Positions 29,578 to 41,100 of a stretch of 64,000 nt of DNA are shown here, in pieces (positions within the stretch are counted from its first letter, which is position 1; each line of letters starts with the position of its first letter). The notes below the pieces were generated by a model. That model did no database searches. It saw nothing but the letters and a program-made list of their open reading frames with translations, and was not told where the DNA came from. Made by a program: the position numbers and the translations under genes. The stretch lies in contig BROI01000004.1 of NCBI GenBank assembly GCA_027923505.1, positions 1,143,501-1,207,500 of the forward strand, in the 5' to 3' direction. Origin of the DNA: Mayamaea pseudoterrestris (Eukaryota; Bacillariophyta; Bacillariophyceae; Sellaphorales; Sellaphoraceae).

Positions 29578-32116
29578 CTTTTCTCGTTCTGACGGATGAC
29601 ACGCTTCAGGCGATTCCGCGCTCCAACGTGGTCTCGCGCAGCTACTTGTTACCCCGAGAGTTGCCTTCCTTCCCTGAGTCTGGAGGGGAGATTTCTGAAG
29701 AAGCAACGAGCGCAAGCGAACGAAGTTTTGAAACTCCAGATCTCGCGACAGGACGCTACCATAGCACGAATGCGACAGAAAGTAGTCACGACAACTACGA
29801 AGGAAACGACAACGAAACAATTCCAATGGCGAACCATGCCAACGTACCAGCAAAGTTCTTCAGAAGGGCTGAGCAAGAATCAGGGAATAAATGCCCTCTG
29901 TTCTCTCCAAGCGAACTCATCAGACGCACGTTCATAAGGGAACACGAAAACGGTCAGAAAATGCGAGCGACTGTATGCGAATATATCGAAGTACGCGATA
30001 ACGAGCTACTCGAAACGACGAAAGGTTTCCTGATCTAGTTGGGAGAGGAACCAGTGAAAGACTTAATAAGTTACAATGAACTGTCGGATTTAATCAAACG
30101 ACAGATGGATGAAGATATACGAAACGATCCGGCGACTCAGTGGGTATTCACAAAAATAATCGGACACGAGCTTAATTTGAAACTGAACGACCCGACATAC
30201 AAGGGAAGTTCAAGTAACGTTCTCGTCGAATGGACTGACGGAACGACGACGTGGGAGCCTCTCGCGATCATGAAGAAGGATGATCCGATAACGATCGCAG
30301 AGTATGGACTCAAGCATGGCTTACTCGACAAGCCAGGATGGAAGCAGCTGGAACATTACACTTGGAAGCGAAAGAAGTTTCGACAGATGGTGACAGCAGC
30401 GAAACGAAAATTGAAAGCAAACGGCGTACGCTACAAATTCGGCGTAAGGTTGCCACGCAATTATAAAGATGCGAAAGCTCTCGACGAGATCAACGGCAAC
30501 ACGCTGTGGACGGATGCGATTCGAACGGAATTAAATCAGATAAATGATTACGATACGTTCGCAGATCAAGGAGTCGGTAAGATTATGCCGGCGCCGTGGA
30601 AACGAATAAACGTGCACATGATATTCGATGTCAAGCATGATTTACGACGGAAGGCACGACTCGTCGCAGGAGGACATTTGACAGAACCGCCAAAGGGTTC
30701 AGTTTACTTGGGCGTTGTGTCATTGCGACGTCAACGAATGGTAGCGATGTTAGCGGAACTCAACGGTCTGGAACTGTGGGCGGCTGACGTCGGCAACGCA
30801 TACTTGGAAGCGAAAACGAAAGAGAAGGTTTATATCGTGGCAGGTCCAGAGTTCGGGGAGCTCGAGGGTCACATGCTCACGATCGTGAAGGCATTATACG
30901 GTCTTCGCACGTCAGGCGCACGCTGGCACGAGCACTTTGCAGACACGCTCCGCGACATTGGTTTCACACCGTGTATCGCAGAACCGGATGTGTGGATGCG
31001 CGATAAAGGCACGCACTACAAATACGTTTGTGTGTATGTCGACAATTTAGCGATAGCAATGAAGAATCCGAAGGAACTAACGGATCTTTTAATTGAGAAC
31101 TACAACTACAAGTTGAAGGGCGTCGGTCCACTGGCATATCATTTGGGCGCAGACGTTTGGCGAGACGACGACGGCGTACTCTGCTTCGGAGCAAAGAAGT
31201 ACGTCACGAGGCTACTAGCAAACTACAAAGAAATGTTCGGCAAAGAACCGCGACTGCAGACAAGTCCACTACGCGACGGCGATCATCCGGAACTCGACAC
31301 AACGAAAGAACTTGACGACGACGGAATTGCAAAGTATCAATCGATAATTGGTGCGCTGCAATGGGCAGTAAGTTTATGTCAATTCGACATTCACTGCGCT
31401 GTCATGACTATGGGGAGATTCCGAGCTGCGCCACGAGCGGGGCACTTGGAACGGTTAAAGCATATTTGCGGATACTTATACTTACGACGATACCCGGATG
31501 GAGCGATTCGATTCAACGTTTCGATTCTAATGGACGAGCAATACGCGACAGTTGACAAGATGTATTGGGATTACAGTGTGTACGGCAAGATCTGCGAAGA
31601 GCTTCCATGGAAGATGCCCACGCCGCGAGGCAAGGCGGTGCAAATGTCAACGTTCGAAGATGCGAACCTGTACCACGATTACACGACGGGGCGGGCAGCT
31701 TGGGCATGCTACACATGTTGAATAGAACAGTCGTCGATTGGTTTTTGAAACGCCAAGCAACGGTTGAGACGGCAACGTACGGATTGGAGTTTGTAGCAGC
31801 GAGAGTGAGCACGGAGCAGATCATGGATCTCCGCTTCACGCTACGCATGTTGGGAGTTCCGCTCGACGGACCTTCATGGATGTTTGGAGACAACAAGTCG
31901 GTAACGCAAAGCAGCAACCTACCGCACTCTAGTCTGACAAAGCGACACAATGCACTGGCATTTCACCGTGTACGCGAAGCGATTGCGGCAGGAATTATTA
32001 ATTTCAACCACATCATGGGAACGACAAACACGGTGGATGTACTTACCAAGTTTCTTCCGCAGGCTACGGCAAGCAAGCACTTAAAGAACCTGCTCTTCAA
32101 GGAATCGAACTATTAG
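29578..32116 (+). pseudogene. Copia-1 reverse transcriptase and RNase H, inactive
   Basis: A linker leads to an in-frame TAG (30036-30038), after which one open frame runs to 31721. It holds a chromodomain-like segment near 30223-30264 (VLVEWTDGTTTWEPL), the RT domain (LWTDAIRTELNQI, ADVGNAYLEAKTKEKVYI, ALYGLRTSGARWHEHF) and the catalytic box YVDN at 31036-31047, where the second aspartate of YVDD is Asn through a G to A change. A frameshift at about 31600-31700 moves the RNase H into another frame, ending at 32116 (TYGLEFVAARVSTEQI, FGDNKSVTQSS, LTKRHNALAFHRVREAI). These changes show loss of function. Confidence 0.85.
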
Positions 32117-32133
32117 GTATGACTTGAGGGGAG

Positions 32134-32333
32134 TTGCAGGATGCGAACGAAAACAGCGAAAATCGGGCAAGTCACACCAAATGTCCGATAGGGTGACACA
32201 GCGGCACTCGCGGCTCACCACAGCCTCACGATCGCGTGATGCGTGGCAGCGACGGCTTCGAAGCAATTCAACGAGTATATTGCTGAAACTAGTGCGATAT
32301 CGAAAGGTGCAACGATTTGATTTACAAGTTACA
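32134..32333 (+). repeat. Copia-1 right LTR with internal deletion
   Basis: 200 bp matching the left LTR over both ends; the join GTGCGATAT-CGAAAGGTGC shows that about 110 bp were removed. ACTCG follows at 32334. Confidence 0.88.
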
Positions 32334-33720
32334 ACTCGCTTAAACCATTATGACGGTTCAAGAGCACAAGGTCGAGTACTCCTTGGAGAAGCTCTTTGCA
32401 ACTCCCGCGATTCCAGTTGCTCTCAATTCTTTTGATGGAGACAAGATTGGAGTGCATGTGGCTCACCATTTCATGTTCGCTCCGCCCTCGCAACGCGTCA
32501 ACATTGTTTGCCTTCCTCTTTCACAAGGCATCCGCACCGATCACTTTGATTGACGCCAAGACTCTTGAGCTCGTTACCAACAAGAAGAGGCCTATCAACA
32601 CGCCTTTGGCCAAGATTCTGTTCGAATGAAGATCCTGGAGCATCCAGTCCTTGAGGAATTGCTCAAGCTCAATACCAACGCTTTGACACCTCTCGTTTTG
32701 TCTGCTTGCATCCCCATCCCACCACTCGCCATTGAGGCCATTGCCAAGCATGGACCATACAATATTGAAGGCATTCTGTCAGCCTTTATGTCAACCTTGT
32801 CCACTTGGCCCGCTCAGTATGCCTCAGTGGTCTCTACAGTCGACGTGTTCCACAATGCCTTTCCCTTAATAATAATAACTCAATGATTTACTTTGTAGTA
32901 GTTAACTATCTACGAAGCAGCCAATGCGGCTTTATTTTCGCTCCCACCGTCAGTGCAGCCAAAACTACCCGACGAATGGGTTGTGCCCCAAATTGAGAGA
33001 CGACATGAGCGGTACATTCATATGGGACAACAGATGTAGGATTTTAGATGAGGATGGAGCAGTACTGGTCGAGTAAGAAGACACCTGGGCAAATTCCAGT
33101 GCCATAGTCGTTCCGAGGACCATCACTAATTGCCATTACCTGGCTGGACATGAGAGAACAATGGAACAGATAACATATAAGGGTGTTTGTTTTGAACATG
33201 CTGATGGAGTGCTCCTATTAATGTTTGGTTATTGGTTGCAGAGAAGGTAGAAAAAGATGTTGCATAAGTGATTGCTGACACCGGACTACCCTCTCAATGG
33301 GTGTTTGTTGTGATCGAAGCTGATGCTCAGTGCGGACCTGATAGAGCCAGGCTTTGATTTGTGTTGGTAGACGCTGTTGGATACGGGGTTTTCTTGGCTT
33401 CATGAGGATGTGCAGACGAGCCCGTGCAAATTCTTCATCAACCTGCCGGCGCAGGTCCAGGACTCAGATGCCAATTTCCCGTTGATGGAGAGTGTCGTTG
33501 CGCTGTCACCACATGTCCCAACATATTTCAAAAAGTTTGAGGATAATTTGAGATAGCCAGTGCCTCCCATTGTGATACGGTTTAGCATTGGAGTGGCGGT
33601 AGTAATGTTCCTGAGCTGCTGCCCATCCAATGGTGACACAATGCAGTTCCAGTTCGTACGGCTGCAACGATTCCTCACCCTCTGTAGTTGGTTTCCAAGT
33701 GAGCGGGATGATCAGTCCTT
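32334..33720 (+). pseudogene. Coding-like remnants split from 25840-25918 by Copia-1; family unknown
   Basis: Removing Copia-1 and one ACTCG joins the left frame (ATG at 25840, MSSDWLSYYSDL to PPLYNGL) to the right flank in the same frame, with a TAA directly after the join and then MTVQEHKVEYSLEKLF to 32551. Protein-like text continues in other frames: TLELVTNKKRPINTPLAKI (to 32629), ILEHPVLEELLKLNTNAL to 32886, and, with low support, FFINLPAQVQDSDANFPL near 33430. Stops and shifts break it, so either it was a pseudogene already or introns are hidden. I do not recognise the family. Confidence 0.4.
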
Positions 33721-33749
33721 TACCTAGGTTTATCCTACAGGGGTCTTCT

Positions 33750-34750
33750 CCTACAAAACGCTAGTTGATTAAGCAGTTCTCTAGCAAATTCGTGTTTGGG
33801 CGGTCGACAATTTGAAACGCAATGGGACATGGTTTGAGTAGGGGCCATGCGTCGATGTAGGGTAGGTACTTGGTAAGCGCGTCGGAAGCGTTTTCCTTGC
33901 CGGCAATCTTGACAAACTTGATAATTCTGGCTGCAACACACCAACGGATACAATGGTATGTGAGTGCATTGTGGCGCTTGGTGAGTGTGGATTTAGGCAC
34001 TGTACACTGTGTGATGACTGATTGGTTATCACCGAGTAGCCATGAAGAGAACTTGATGGGAACACCCATTGCCATGAGTGACACGCGTATGCCTAGGATA
34101 TGGTTGGTTGCAACGCGCCCGCTCATGAGTTCAGAGCCAAAGGTCGCGTGTTCGACGGTATCTTGAAGTTTGGCAAACCACGTGAACGGAGTCTGCTGAA
34201 TGAAATGAAGGATTCCAGTGCATGCTTTGCCGGTGACTTTGCAATGCATCAGGTTGGCATCTTTGAGAGTAGTAAGGTGAACTGTCTTGCCCTTTGGTTT
34301 CGGCCAGAGTGAAAGGACCTCTTCCTTGGGGTTGTCGTAGACGGTTTGTTGCCAGTCATAGGTTGGTGAGTCGCCGAAGATGATTTCGTTCTGCGGCCAC
34401 TAGGTGCGAAAGCGGATGGCCGCCTCGGGAGACTTGCGAAGGTAGCCGCATACACGCTTGACTCGGTCGAGGTGTCCAATGCGAGGTGTCCAATGCGAGG
34501 CTGTCCGCGGAAAAATGACAGGCAGGTGGTGGCACTGCAGATGTCGAACCGGCCAAGGGTGAATGCCCACTGAACGGCTCCAACAAAAGATTGGTAGATC
34601 TTGATGTCCGACTCCCCTAAAAGGGACGTCTGGTTGAGTTCCAGGTGATTGTGAGAGTCAAGTGGAGAGCTGTACTTTGGTGGTCATCCGTTGAATGTAC
34701 GCTCGTAGTTGGCTAGAAGCTTGGTGATGTAGGTCTTGATGCTCATTCCG
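33750..34750 (-). mobile_element. Copia-3: 3' pol remnant (RT end and RNase H)
   Basis: Minus-strand fragments in several frames, in Copia order. Near 34680-34740: YITKLLANYERTFNG, the end of the RT thumb. Near 34500-34620: KIYQSFVGAVQWA and FDICSATTCLSFF. Then the RNase H in one frame to 33761: DTVEHATFGSELMSGRVATNH, FSSWLLGDNQSVI, LTKRHNALTYHCIRWCVAA and ENASDALTKYLP. It resembles the RNase H of Copia-1 but is clearly diverged, so it is another family member. No LTR can be paired. The break at about 34745, where the adjoining sequence changes character, is probably a truncation point. Confidence 0.8.
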
Positions 34751-34967
34751 GTGCAGGGGGAAGAAAGCCGCACCGGACAATTGAACACCAAGAAGCACAT
34801 GCACCTACTCGAGACTTTACCTGATACCGCCTTACTACGCTCCGCGCGGCGAAAGCCTCGCGACGTCGATTCTCGTCTCCTCATTCTGTTGCACGAAGTC
34901 AACTGCAGACATCCGAGTCAAGCAGTTCCAGTACTTCATTAGATAGTCTCATAAGCTTCACGCTACC

Positions 34968-35675
34968 ATGGCTGACGCTCCTCCTGTCCCTCACGCCATT
35001 GGGGGCCCCGCCGGCATCTCGACCAACGCCTCGCTCCTCGACTTCTTCGCCTCGCCGACCAACGACGCCCTTCGCGGCAACAGCCGCGCGTGGATCGAGC
35101 AGCTCGACCCACTTGTCCACGACTACGACGGCGCTGACATTCTCGAACGAATCGTCAGCGTGCCTCCGACGCGCGCCGGCGCTTACATCCGTTACCATCG
35201 CACGGAACCAGGCGACACGATCGGGACGATCAAGGTTTACACTGGCTTTCAGCAGTACGTCGCAGGCCTCGTCATGACGCCCCTCGACGGGCGAGTCTAC
35301 GCCACGCTGGGCGACCTCGTCGCCGGCCAAGGGCACTGTGTACGCATCGTGGAACGCGACTTCGACGCCCTACCGAACGAGACGATCCCAACGACCGACG
35401 ACATCGCGTGCGCCTGGTGGGACGACCACGACTGGACCGGCATGCTAGGCAACTGCGTACTCCAAGACCCGGGATTCGTGGATGACGGTTCGGTCGGCGA
35501 CCCGCTTCCGGGACGCGTGGCGCGAGTGCGACGCACGTGCTACTTGCAGCACGAGCTGGTGGAGCTTCTGATGGATCACGACTACGAACCCGCCAAGGCC
35601 TACCGCACCGTGCTATCGCGGCGCGAAGGCTCAACCAAGTTGACAATTATCGCGAACTACTCGACTTTCTCCTTG
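34968..35675 (+). pseudogene. GC-rich ORF of unknown function cut by Copia-2
   Basis: From an ATG at 34968 a frame encodes about 236 residues before entering the Copia-2 LTR; the remaining 67 codons of the open frame, to 35879, are LTR-derived and not native. The segment is strongly GC-rich with third-position C/G bias unlike the neighbours, and the protein text is well formed (FFASPTNDALRGNSRAW, VYTGFQQYVAGLVMTPLDG, IACAWWDDHDWTGMLGN). Close to the break a different frame reads LNQVDNYRELLDFLL, so an additional frameshift may lie near 35630. I do not recognise the family; host gene and retroelement gag are both possible. Confidence 0.5.
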
Positions 35676-36042
35676 TCATATCTCTCCGGTACTCGGGTCC
35701 GTTTCGACACCCATCATGTGTGGTCGGAATGTTCTTCATGTTGCCCAACTTCACCATGGCAACGCCTTGCTGAAGTAAGGCATGCCCCAACCTCGCAAGC
35801 ATGGTTACACTGTCAAACGGTCTATTATTACATAGAATCAGTTGGGCGTCCGTTTGGCATGCATAACTGTAGTTTTTAAGCCCAACGCCTCCGGGCGATG
35901 GTTTTGCAACTTAATTAAAGCAAATCTCGCTCACAATCCTGATAGTCTGGTTGGTCCATAACACTACCGAAAGCAACAGTTGCATTTCTAAAGCATCTCC
36001 TTTCATACGGTACTCAGTAGATTGCATCAAGCATTCTTCACT
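35676..36042 (+). repeat. Copia-2 left LTR
   Basis: Matches 43481-43845 along its length (shared start TCATATCTCTCCGG, shared end CATCAAGCATTCTTCACT) with scattered small insertions and deletions and few substitutions, so the insertion is not recent. Confidence 0.85.
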
Positions 36043-39000
36043 GATTCTGACCCAAGTTAAGCCTTACACGCCAGCGTTTCCCTCAAACAAAAAACGATTC
36101 CTTTTACGTCGGAGACGCCGCCGTTTAAACAAGCCAACAAGCCTTTGATATCAAGCTCCATACCTGCAGAAAGAGCATGTAGAGCACCTACTACTGCTCC
36201 CAAGACACTGAACGCCGGATCCTTTCAGCCCGTCTCCCAAGCGCCCAACCCTGCTCCCAAAGGATGGAAGTCCAGTCCTCTCAGATGAAGCTGACGCCGT
36301 CTCCAAGGTTGGAGGCAAGCCATAGCCCTACACCTCCCCCTTGGCTCCAGCTCCACTCCTCCTGCTCCCCTCAGCTCCAGCTCGGCGCCGATCACGCCTG
36401 CTCCTGCTCCTCCAGCCCCTCCGCGCCTCAACTCCTCCAGCTCCAACGCCTCCTGCCCCCGCCTGCTCCTCCTGCCCCGCCGGCAGGCAGGCCGCCTGAA
36501 GATCCAGGCGCCTTGGCGGCAGCCGTGGATCGGATAGCCCCTAAACAGTGCGGTGCACTTTACCGGTGGAAAAAGTACATCCCCTGCACTGGCGGTGAGC
36601 CGGCCCGTGACTTTGCGAGTTCCCTCAGCGGCCTACACCATCGAATCCGTCTCCATTCGACTCGCCTCGGTTTGATAGTTAAGCTCACCAGGTTGGAATG
36701 CCCGTACCAAGGACTGTCGCCAAAAGCTGTCCTTAAGGGCGACTGCCGCAAGCAGGGAAATGCAGGTTGAGGAGCATCGTCACTATGGAATGGACACCAT
36801 TGTGCACCTTGATCACCCTTTGGATGACAAACAAACCGTCTCCATTATCAAGCCTGATGGGCTTTTCTTGACCACCGGCGAGGTCATCCGTCATCTCGAG
36901 GGACCACAAAGACCTGGGACCCTTATGATGAAGACCAATGATGATAAACCACCATTCCTTCGCCCAATTCCATTGATTCCGAGTTTAGCAAGCGCCTCAT
37001 GTACCAGACACCGGTGGCGAAAGACCTTGTCATCACCTTTTCCGTGTCATGTCAATGATCGCCGCTTCTTCGCGAGGTTCACCACGCGTGGCAGGCGGTG
37101 GCCATCAGATCCCAAGCTTTTGCAGGCCAAAAACATCACTGCTTGTCGTGCTGTACTGGACAAGCTCAAGCCTCTCTTCAATGCCTGCACCTACAATCAC
37201 GATACGCGAGGGAGCTCGCCATGGCCTAAACACACGCGGAGGCCGAGTGTTTGAAGGAAAACCCTGGTGGCTGGCCTTCCGTGAGCGCTTTACCCGCCAG
37301 CATTCTATAGGCCCACCTGAAACTCCGCCCCATCATTGAAAGTGAGCGGCATTTCTACATGGCGGAACAGCGGTGCCCTGCCTGAAAGATATGTTTGCTG
37401 ATGCCATTGCCTCTATGACGTCTATAATACCAGCAGGATGGCTTTGCCTGGCCGCACGGTTCGCGGGTTCCCCAAGCCAATCTCCTCGAGCTCAGTCTAA
37501 GCTCCTCCCGGCTCCACCTTGCCCAGCCTTGGCTATTTTATGCGGTTCCATGGCGCTCGTTCCGACTGCCCCAAGAATGAGCATTTCAACCCGAAGGATG
37601 GTGGTTCAAGTGGTGGCTCCGGTGGACCCAGCAAGCCCTCCCATTCAATCAAGGCAACCAAAGGCAACCTCCTCCCGATGCCAGAACAATAATGGCAAGG
37701 GCAAAAAAGGCAACAATCCGCTCCTCCAACGGCAAAAGGGCCGTTCCTCCTCAACCAGGACTCCAAGCTCTGGTGTGGCTATTGCACTCGGTATCGGCAC
37801 CCATTGCACCAAGGAGCACAAGGACACGCGCACCATGAAGAACCCACCCAAGGAGCTCCTATCATCAGGCAAACCTTGCAAATGTGCATGATCCCAATGA
37901 GTGGGTGGTCCCTTATGTTAACCTGGCGCAAGTTGAGTTCCAAAGCGCTGGTCTGCCCCGTCGCCTGATCCTGCCACTGTCCCAGTTGCTGCCCCACTTG
38001 TGAACCGTTGGGTGGCGCCTCCTCGCATCATTCCTGATGGCCCTCTACAGTTCCTCCTCCCGTGGCTGCAGCTCCTACTGTCATTGATTTAACTGAAACG
38101 GTTGTGGATTTGACCCTTGACGGGGATCTGACAGTGAATCGGTCACAGTGCCTCCACTCACAGTGCCTCCACCGTTCCCAGCACCAACAAGGCAAAGCGC
38201 CCTGCTCGGTCCCACAGCAGTCCTCTCGGTTCCCCAAGTCTGCCAAGATTGCTGTTGGTACCTTGCTCCCTTTGAGCCTGTGTGCCCAAGGCTGATGCAT
38301 TGCCCGTTTGTCGCTCTCCGCCCTGCTGTGACCCCAGCCCAAGCCCTACACTCAGCCAAGTTTGCTAGGTGGTTTCCTTGTGTTCACCCCCAGTTCCTGA
38401 GCCTGCCTTGCCTACCGCCACCATTCACCTTCAGGAGACTGCCTCCCGGTTTAAAGGAAGCCACATTGGTGTGCCTGTGCCTGCCGTCACCCTTTGGCTT
38501 GCCTCGCTCCTTGGCCTCCTTGCTCAAGGCCTCTCCCTTGTGCATGCCACCCTCTTCTTCTACTGGATGCACTGGGAGCTCATTGAGCTCTTCATTTTGT
38601 GGTTTTCCTCCTTGCTGGATTGGTTCTCCTCGGCTGCTGGTACCGCGTAGCCTACCGCCCGCCTTCGTCGAGGCCTACTTGGATGCCAACCTGCCCCATA
38701 CTTGCGGCGCCTCCTCCTGCCTTACCGTGCCTACCGCGCCTTGAGTCGCACTGCCTGGCGAGGTATTCAAAGGTCTGTCTGGTGGAAGCCTTCTTTTGAT
38801 GGATCATTTTGACCGGCGCCTCACACGGTGGTTTGCTCGGCACTTTGCCTACTGGCTCTCCTACAGGCCTGCCAACGGGGGAAGATGCCATGCGAGGCCT
38901 GCGACTGTCCTTTACACCTTCAACGGGCACTCCTGGATCCAAATGCAATGATTGGCCATGTGGATCCTCAACCTACTCGGTATGTACTGCCTCTCCCGCA

Positions 39001-39400
39001 ACAAGCGCCGCCGCCGCCAGCGCCGCAACAAGTGCGCACCGCTGTGTTGCTCGTGGCTCCTCCTCCTCCGCCGCCTCTTCAGTCCCTCAAGTCCCTAAAT
39101 CCGCCGTCGAGGCCGCCGAGGCGGCGAGGCCGTGGGTCCCGTAAAGGCAAGTCCCTTGGAAGAGACCAGTCTCGCAGCCCCTCCCGTGATCCTAAACGGG
39201 GGAATACTTGTCAACCCAGCACGAGACCAAGCCATCTGCCAAGTCCATCACCAGACGCCGTTCACGTCCCTCCCATTAGACTATCTTGCTTCTGCCTACG
39301 TCTTGAGCCTTTCCTCCTCTGAGCGAGAGGCATTTGCCCGACTGGATCCGTCAGACATTGGCAGCCATCCGCCGCAATCCTAACTTCATTGACTCTAAGA
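36043..39400 (+). pseudogene. Copia-2 leader and gag region, heavily frameshifted
   Basis: More than 3 kb between the left LTR and the protease, much longer than a normal Copia gag. Open text shifts frame every few hundred bases. Proline/serine-rich sequence dominates 36260-36480 and 38100-38800. A retroviral-type zinc knuckle can be seen in broken form near 37770-37820 (LWCGYCTRYRH). Low-complexity blocks and size suggest expansion by repeats. No intact product is possible; the boundaries inside the region are uncertain. Confidence 0.6.
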
Positions 39401-41100
39401 CCAAGGCTAAAGAAGCGCAGTCCAAAGTGATTTGGGATTCAGGCGCCAGCATCTCCCCTTTCTCCATGCCGCTCTGACTTTGTTGGTCCAATTGAAACGC
39501 CTCCTGAGGGGAGCATTTATCAATGGATTGTTTCAACCTGGTCGCATTGCAGGCAGGGGATGTGTTGCCTGGACCTTCCTTGACAATGGAGGCATGCGGC
39601 GCACCCTCAAACTCCCTGCATATTACGTTCCTACTGGAAAGGTTCGGTTGCTCAGTACCTCCAACTTGCTGCAGCAATACCCAGAGGAATTCATATATGG
39701 AGATGAGCATGCTATCTACCTAAGTGGAACCAAGTCTACCACGCATGAGGATGGATCCATTACCAACAATGGGATTGAAGTCTTGGTGGATCCTGATTCA
39801 AACTTGCCCACTGCCTACGCCATTGACAATGATTCTGGCCCAAATTCCTTTTACATCGATCCTGGAACACCCTGGCCCCTCCACCTGGTCCAGCGCCAAG
39901 CTCACCTTCTGACCAATCACAAGGCGAAGGAGGCTCAAGTGGCTCATCTCCTGGTTCTCCACAAGGCCCTCGAGACCATGATCCGCCTCTCTTCACCATC
40001 TGGCGCCAAGTGCCCCAGGCTCTCCATATTGCCTTGCAGTCACCCCAGCTCCTTCCGTCCTTTTCAAACATCAACAAGAACCTCAGTGAGTCTGAAAAGG
40101 AGCTCCTTAGATGGCATTTCCGCCTTGGCCATCTCGCCTTCAACCGGATCCAGTTCCTGATGCGCAGTGGCACCCTCTCCCATTCAGAGGCCCAGCGCAG
40201 GCTCCATGCCCTTAGCTCCCGCATCATTCACCCTCCAATGTGTGCTGCCTGTCAATATGCCAAGCAAAGGTTCGCGCAACCCAGGCATTCAGTCTCAAGC
40301 AGTTAAAGACCCAAGCACGGTGTCCTACGGCGCGACAATCTGTTTCCAGACGGCAGCGTCAGTGTGGACCACTTCATTTGCTCTACAAAAGGCCGCTTAT
40401 TCAACTCTAGAGGCAAGTCTCAAGAAACTGAGCTCTTCAGTGGTGGTTGCATCTTTGTGGATCATGCTACTGGCTTTTGTCCACATTGAGTTCCAGAAGC
40501 ACCTCAATTCTGACGCAAACGCTTGCAGCCAAGGAGGCCTTTTGAGCTCAAATGCCGTGACTTTGGAGTCCTTCCTCAAGAGTATCTTTCAGACAATGGA
40601 AGAGCCTTTACCTCCCAAGCATTTGCGCAGCATTTGTCCACCTTTGCTCAAGTTAGCAGGTTTGCTGGCACTGGAGCCCACCATCACAATGGCATTGCAG
40701 AGCGCAGTATCCAAACAATCATGAGCATCTCGCGTGCTATGATGCTGCATGCCTCCATCCACTGGAGTGAAGTCTCTGATCCTAATCTGTGGCCCATGGC
40801 CTGCAGCTACGCAGTCTTTCTTTGGAACAAGATGCCAGACCTGCAAAGCGGTGTGAGTCCCCATGACCTCTTTACCAGGACTCGCTGGCCTCAAGCCAAG
40901 TTCCATGACCTCCATGTATGGGGATGCCCAGTGTATGTCCTTGAAAAGCGCCTTTCTGATGGCCAGAAGCTTCCAAGGTGGTCACCCCGCTCCAAGCGCT
41001 GCATCTTCATGGGTATGAGCGACAGTCACGCCAGCTCTGTCCCTTTGGTCCTAAATCCTGCAACAGGAGCTATTACGCCACAGTTCCATGTTGTCTTTGA
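39401..41100 (+). pseudogene. Copia-2 protease and integrase region
   Basis: The protease active site is at about 39426-39465 (KVIWDSGASISPF). The gag-pre-integrase zinc-binding part is near 40085-40290 (LLRWHFRLGHLAFNRIQ, PPMCAACQYAKQ). The integrase core is spread over several frames: SVDHF near 40365, LSDNGRAFTSQAFAQH near 40580-40630 and HHHNGIAERSIQTIM near 40680-40725, supplying the three acidic residues. The long frame 40523-42289 then continues through VWGCPVYVLEKRL and PRWSPRSKRCIFMGMS. At least two frameshifts separate protease and integrase parts. Confidence 0.8.

Larger units (their letters stand above)
25919..32333 (+). mobile_element. Copia-1: decayed Copia LTR retrotransposon (CoDi-like)
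   Basis: A 6.4-kb element with LTRs at 25919-26228 and 32134-32333, a polypurine tract (GACTTGAGGGGAG, 32121-32133) just before the right LTR and 5-bp target duplications ACTCG. Internal order gag, protease, integrase, RT, RNase H places it in Copia. It is dead: the reading frame is broken by in-frame stops (27798-27800, 28883-28885, 30036-30038) and at least two frameshifts, and the RT catalytic box reads YVDN. A chromodomain-like segment precedes the RT. It inserted into sequence that reads through as one frame across the rejoined flanks apart from a TAA. Confidence 0.92.

Noticed and set aside
39760-40227. 155-codon minus-strand ORF inside Copia-2
   Set aside because: Antisense shadow of the pol coding sequence in GC-rich DNA.
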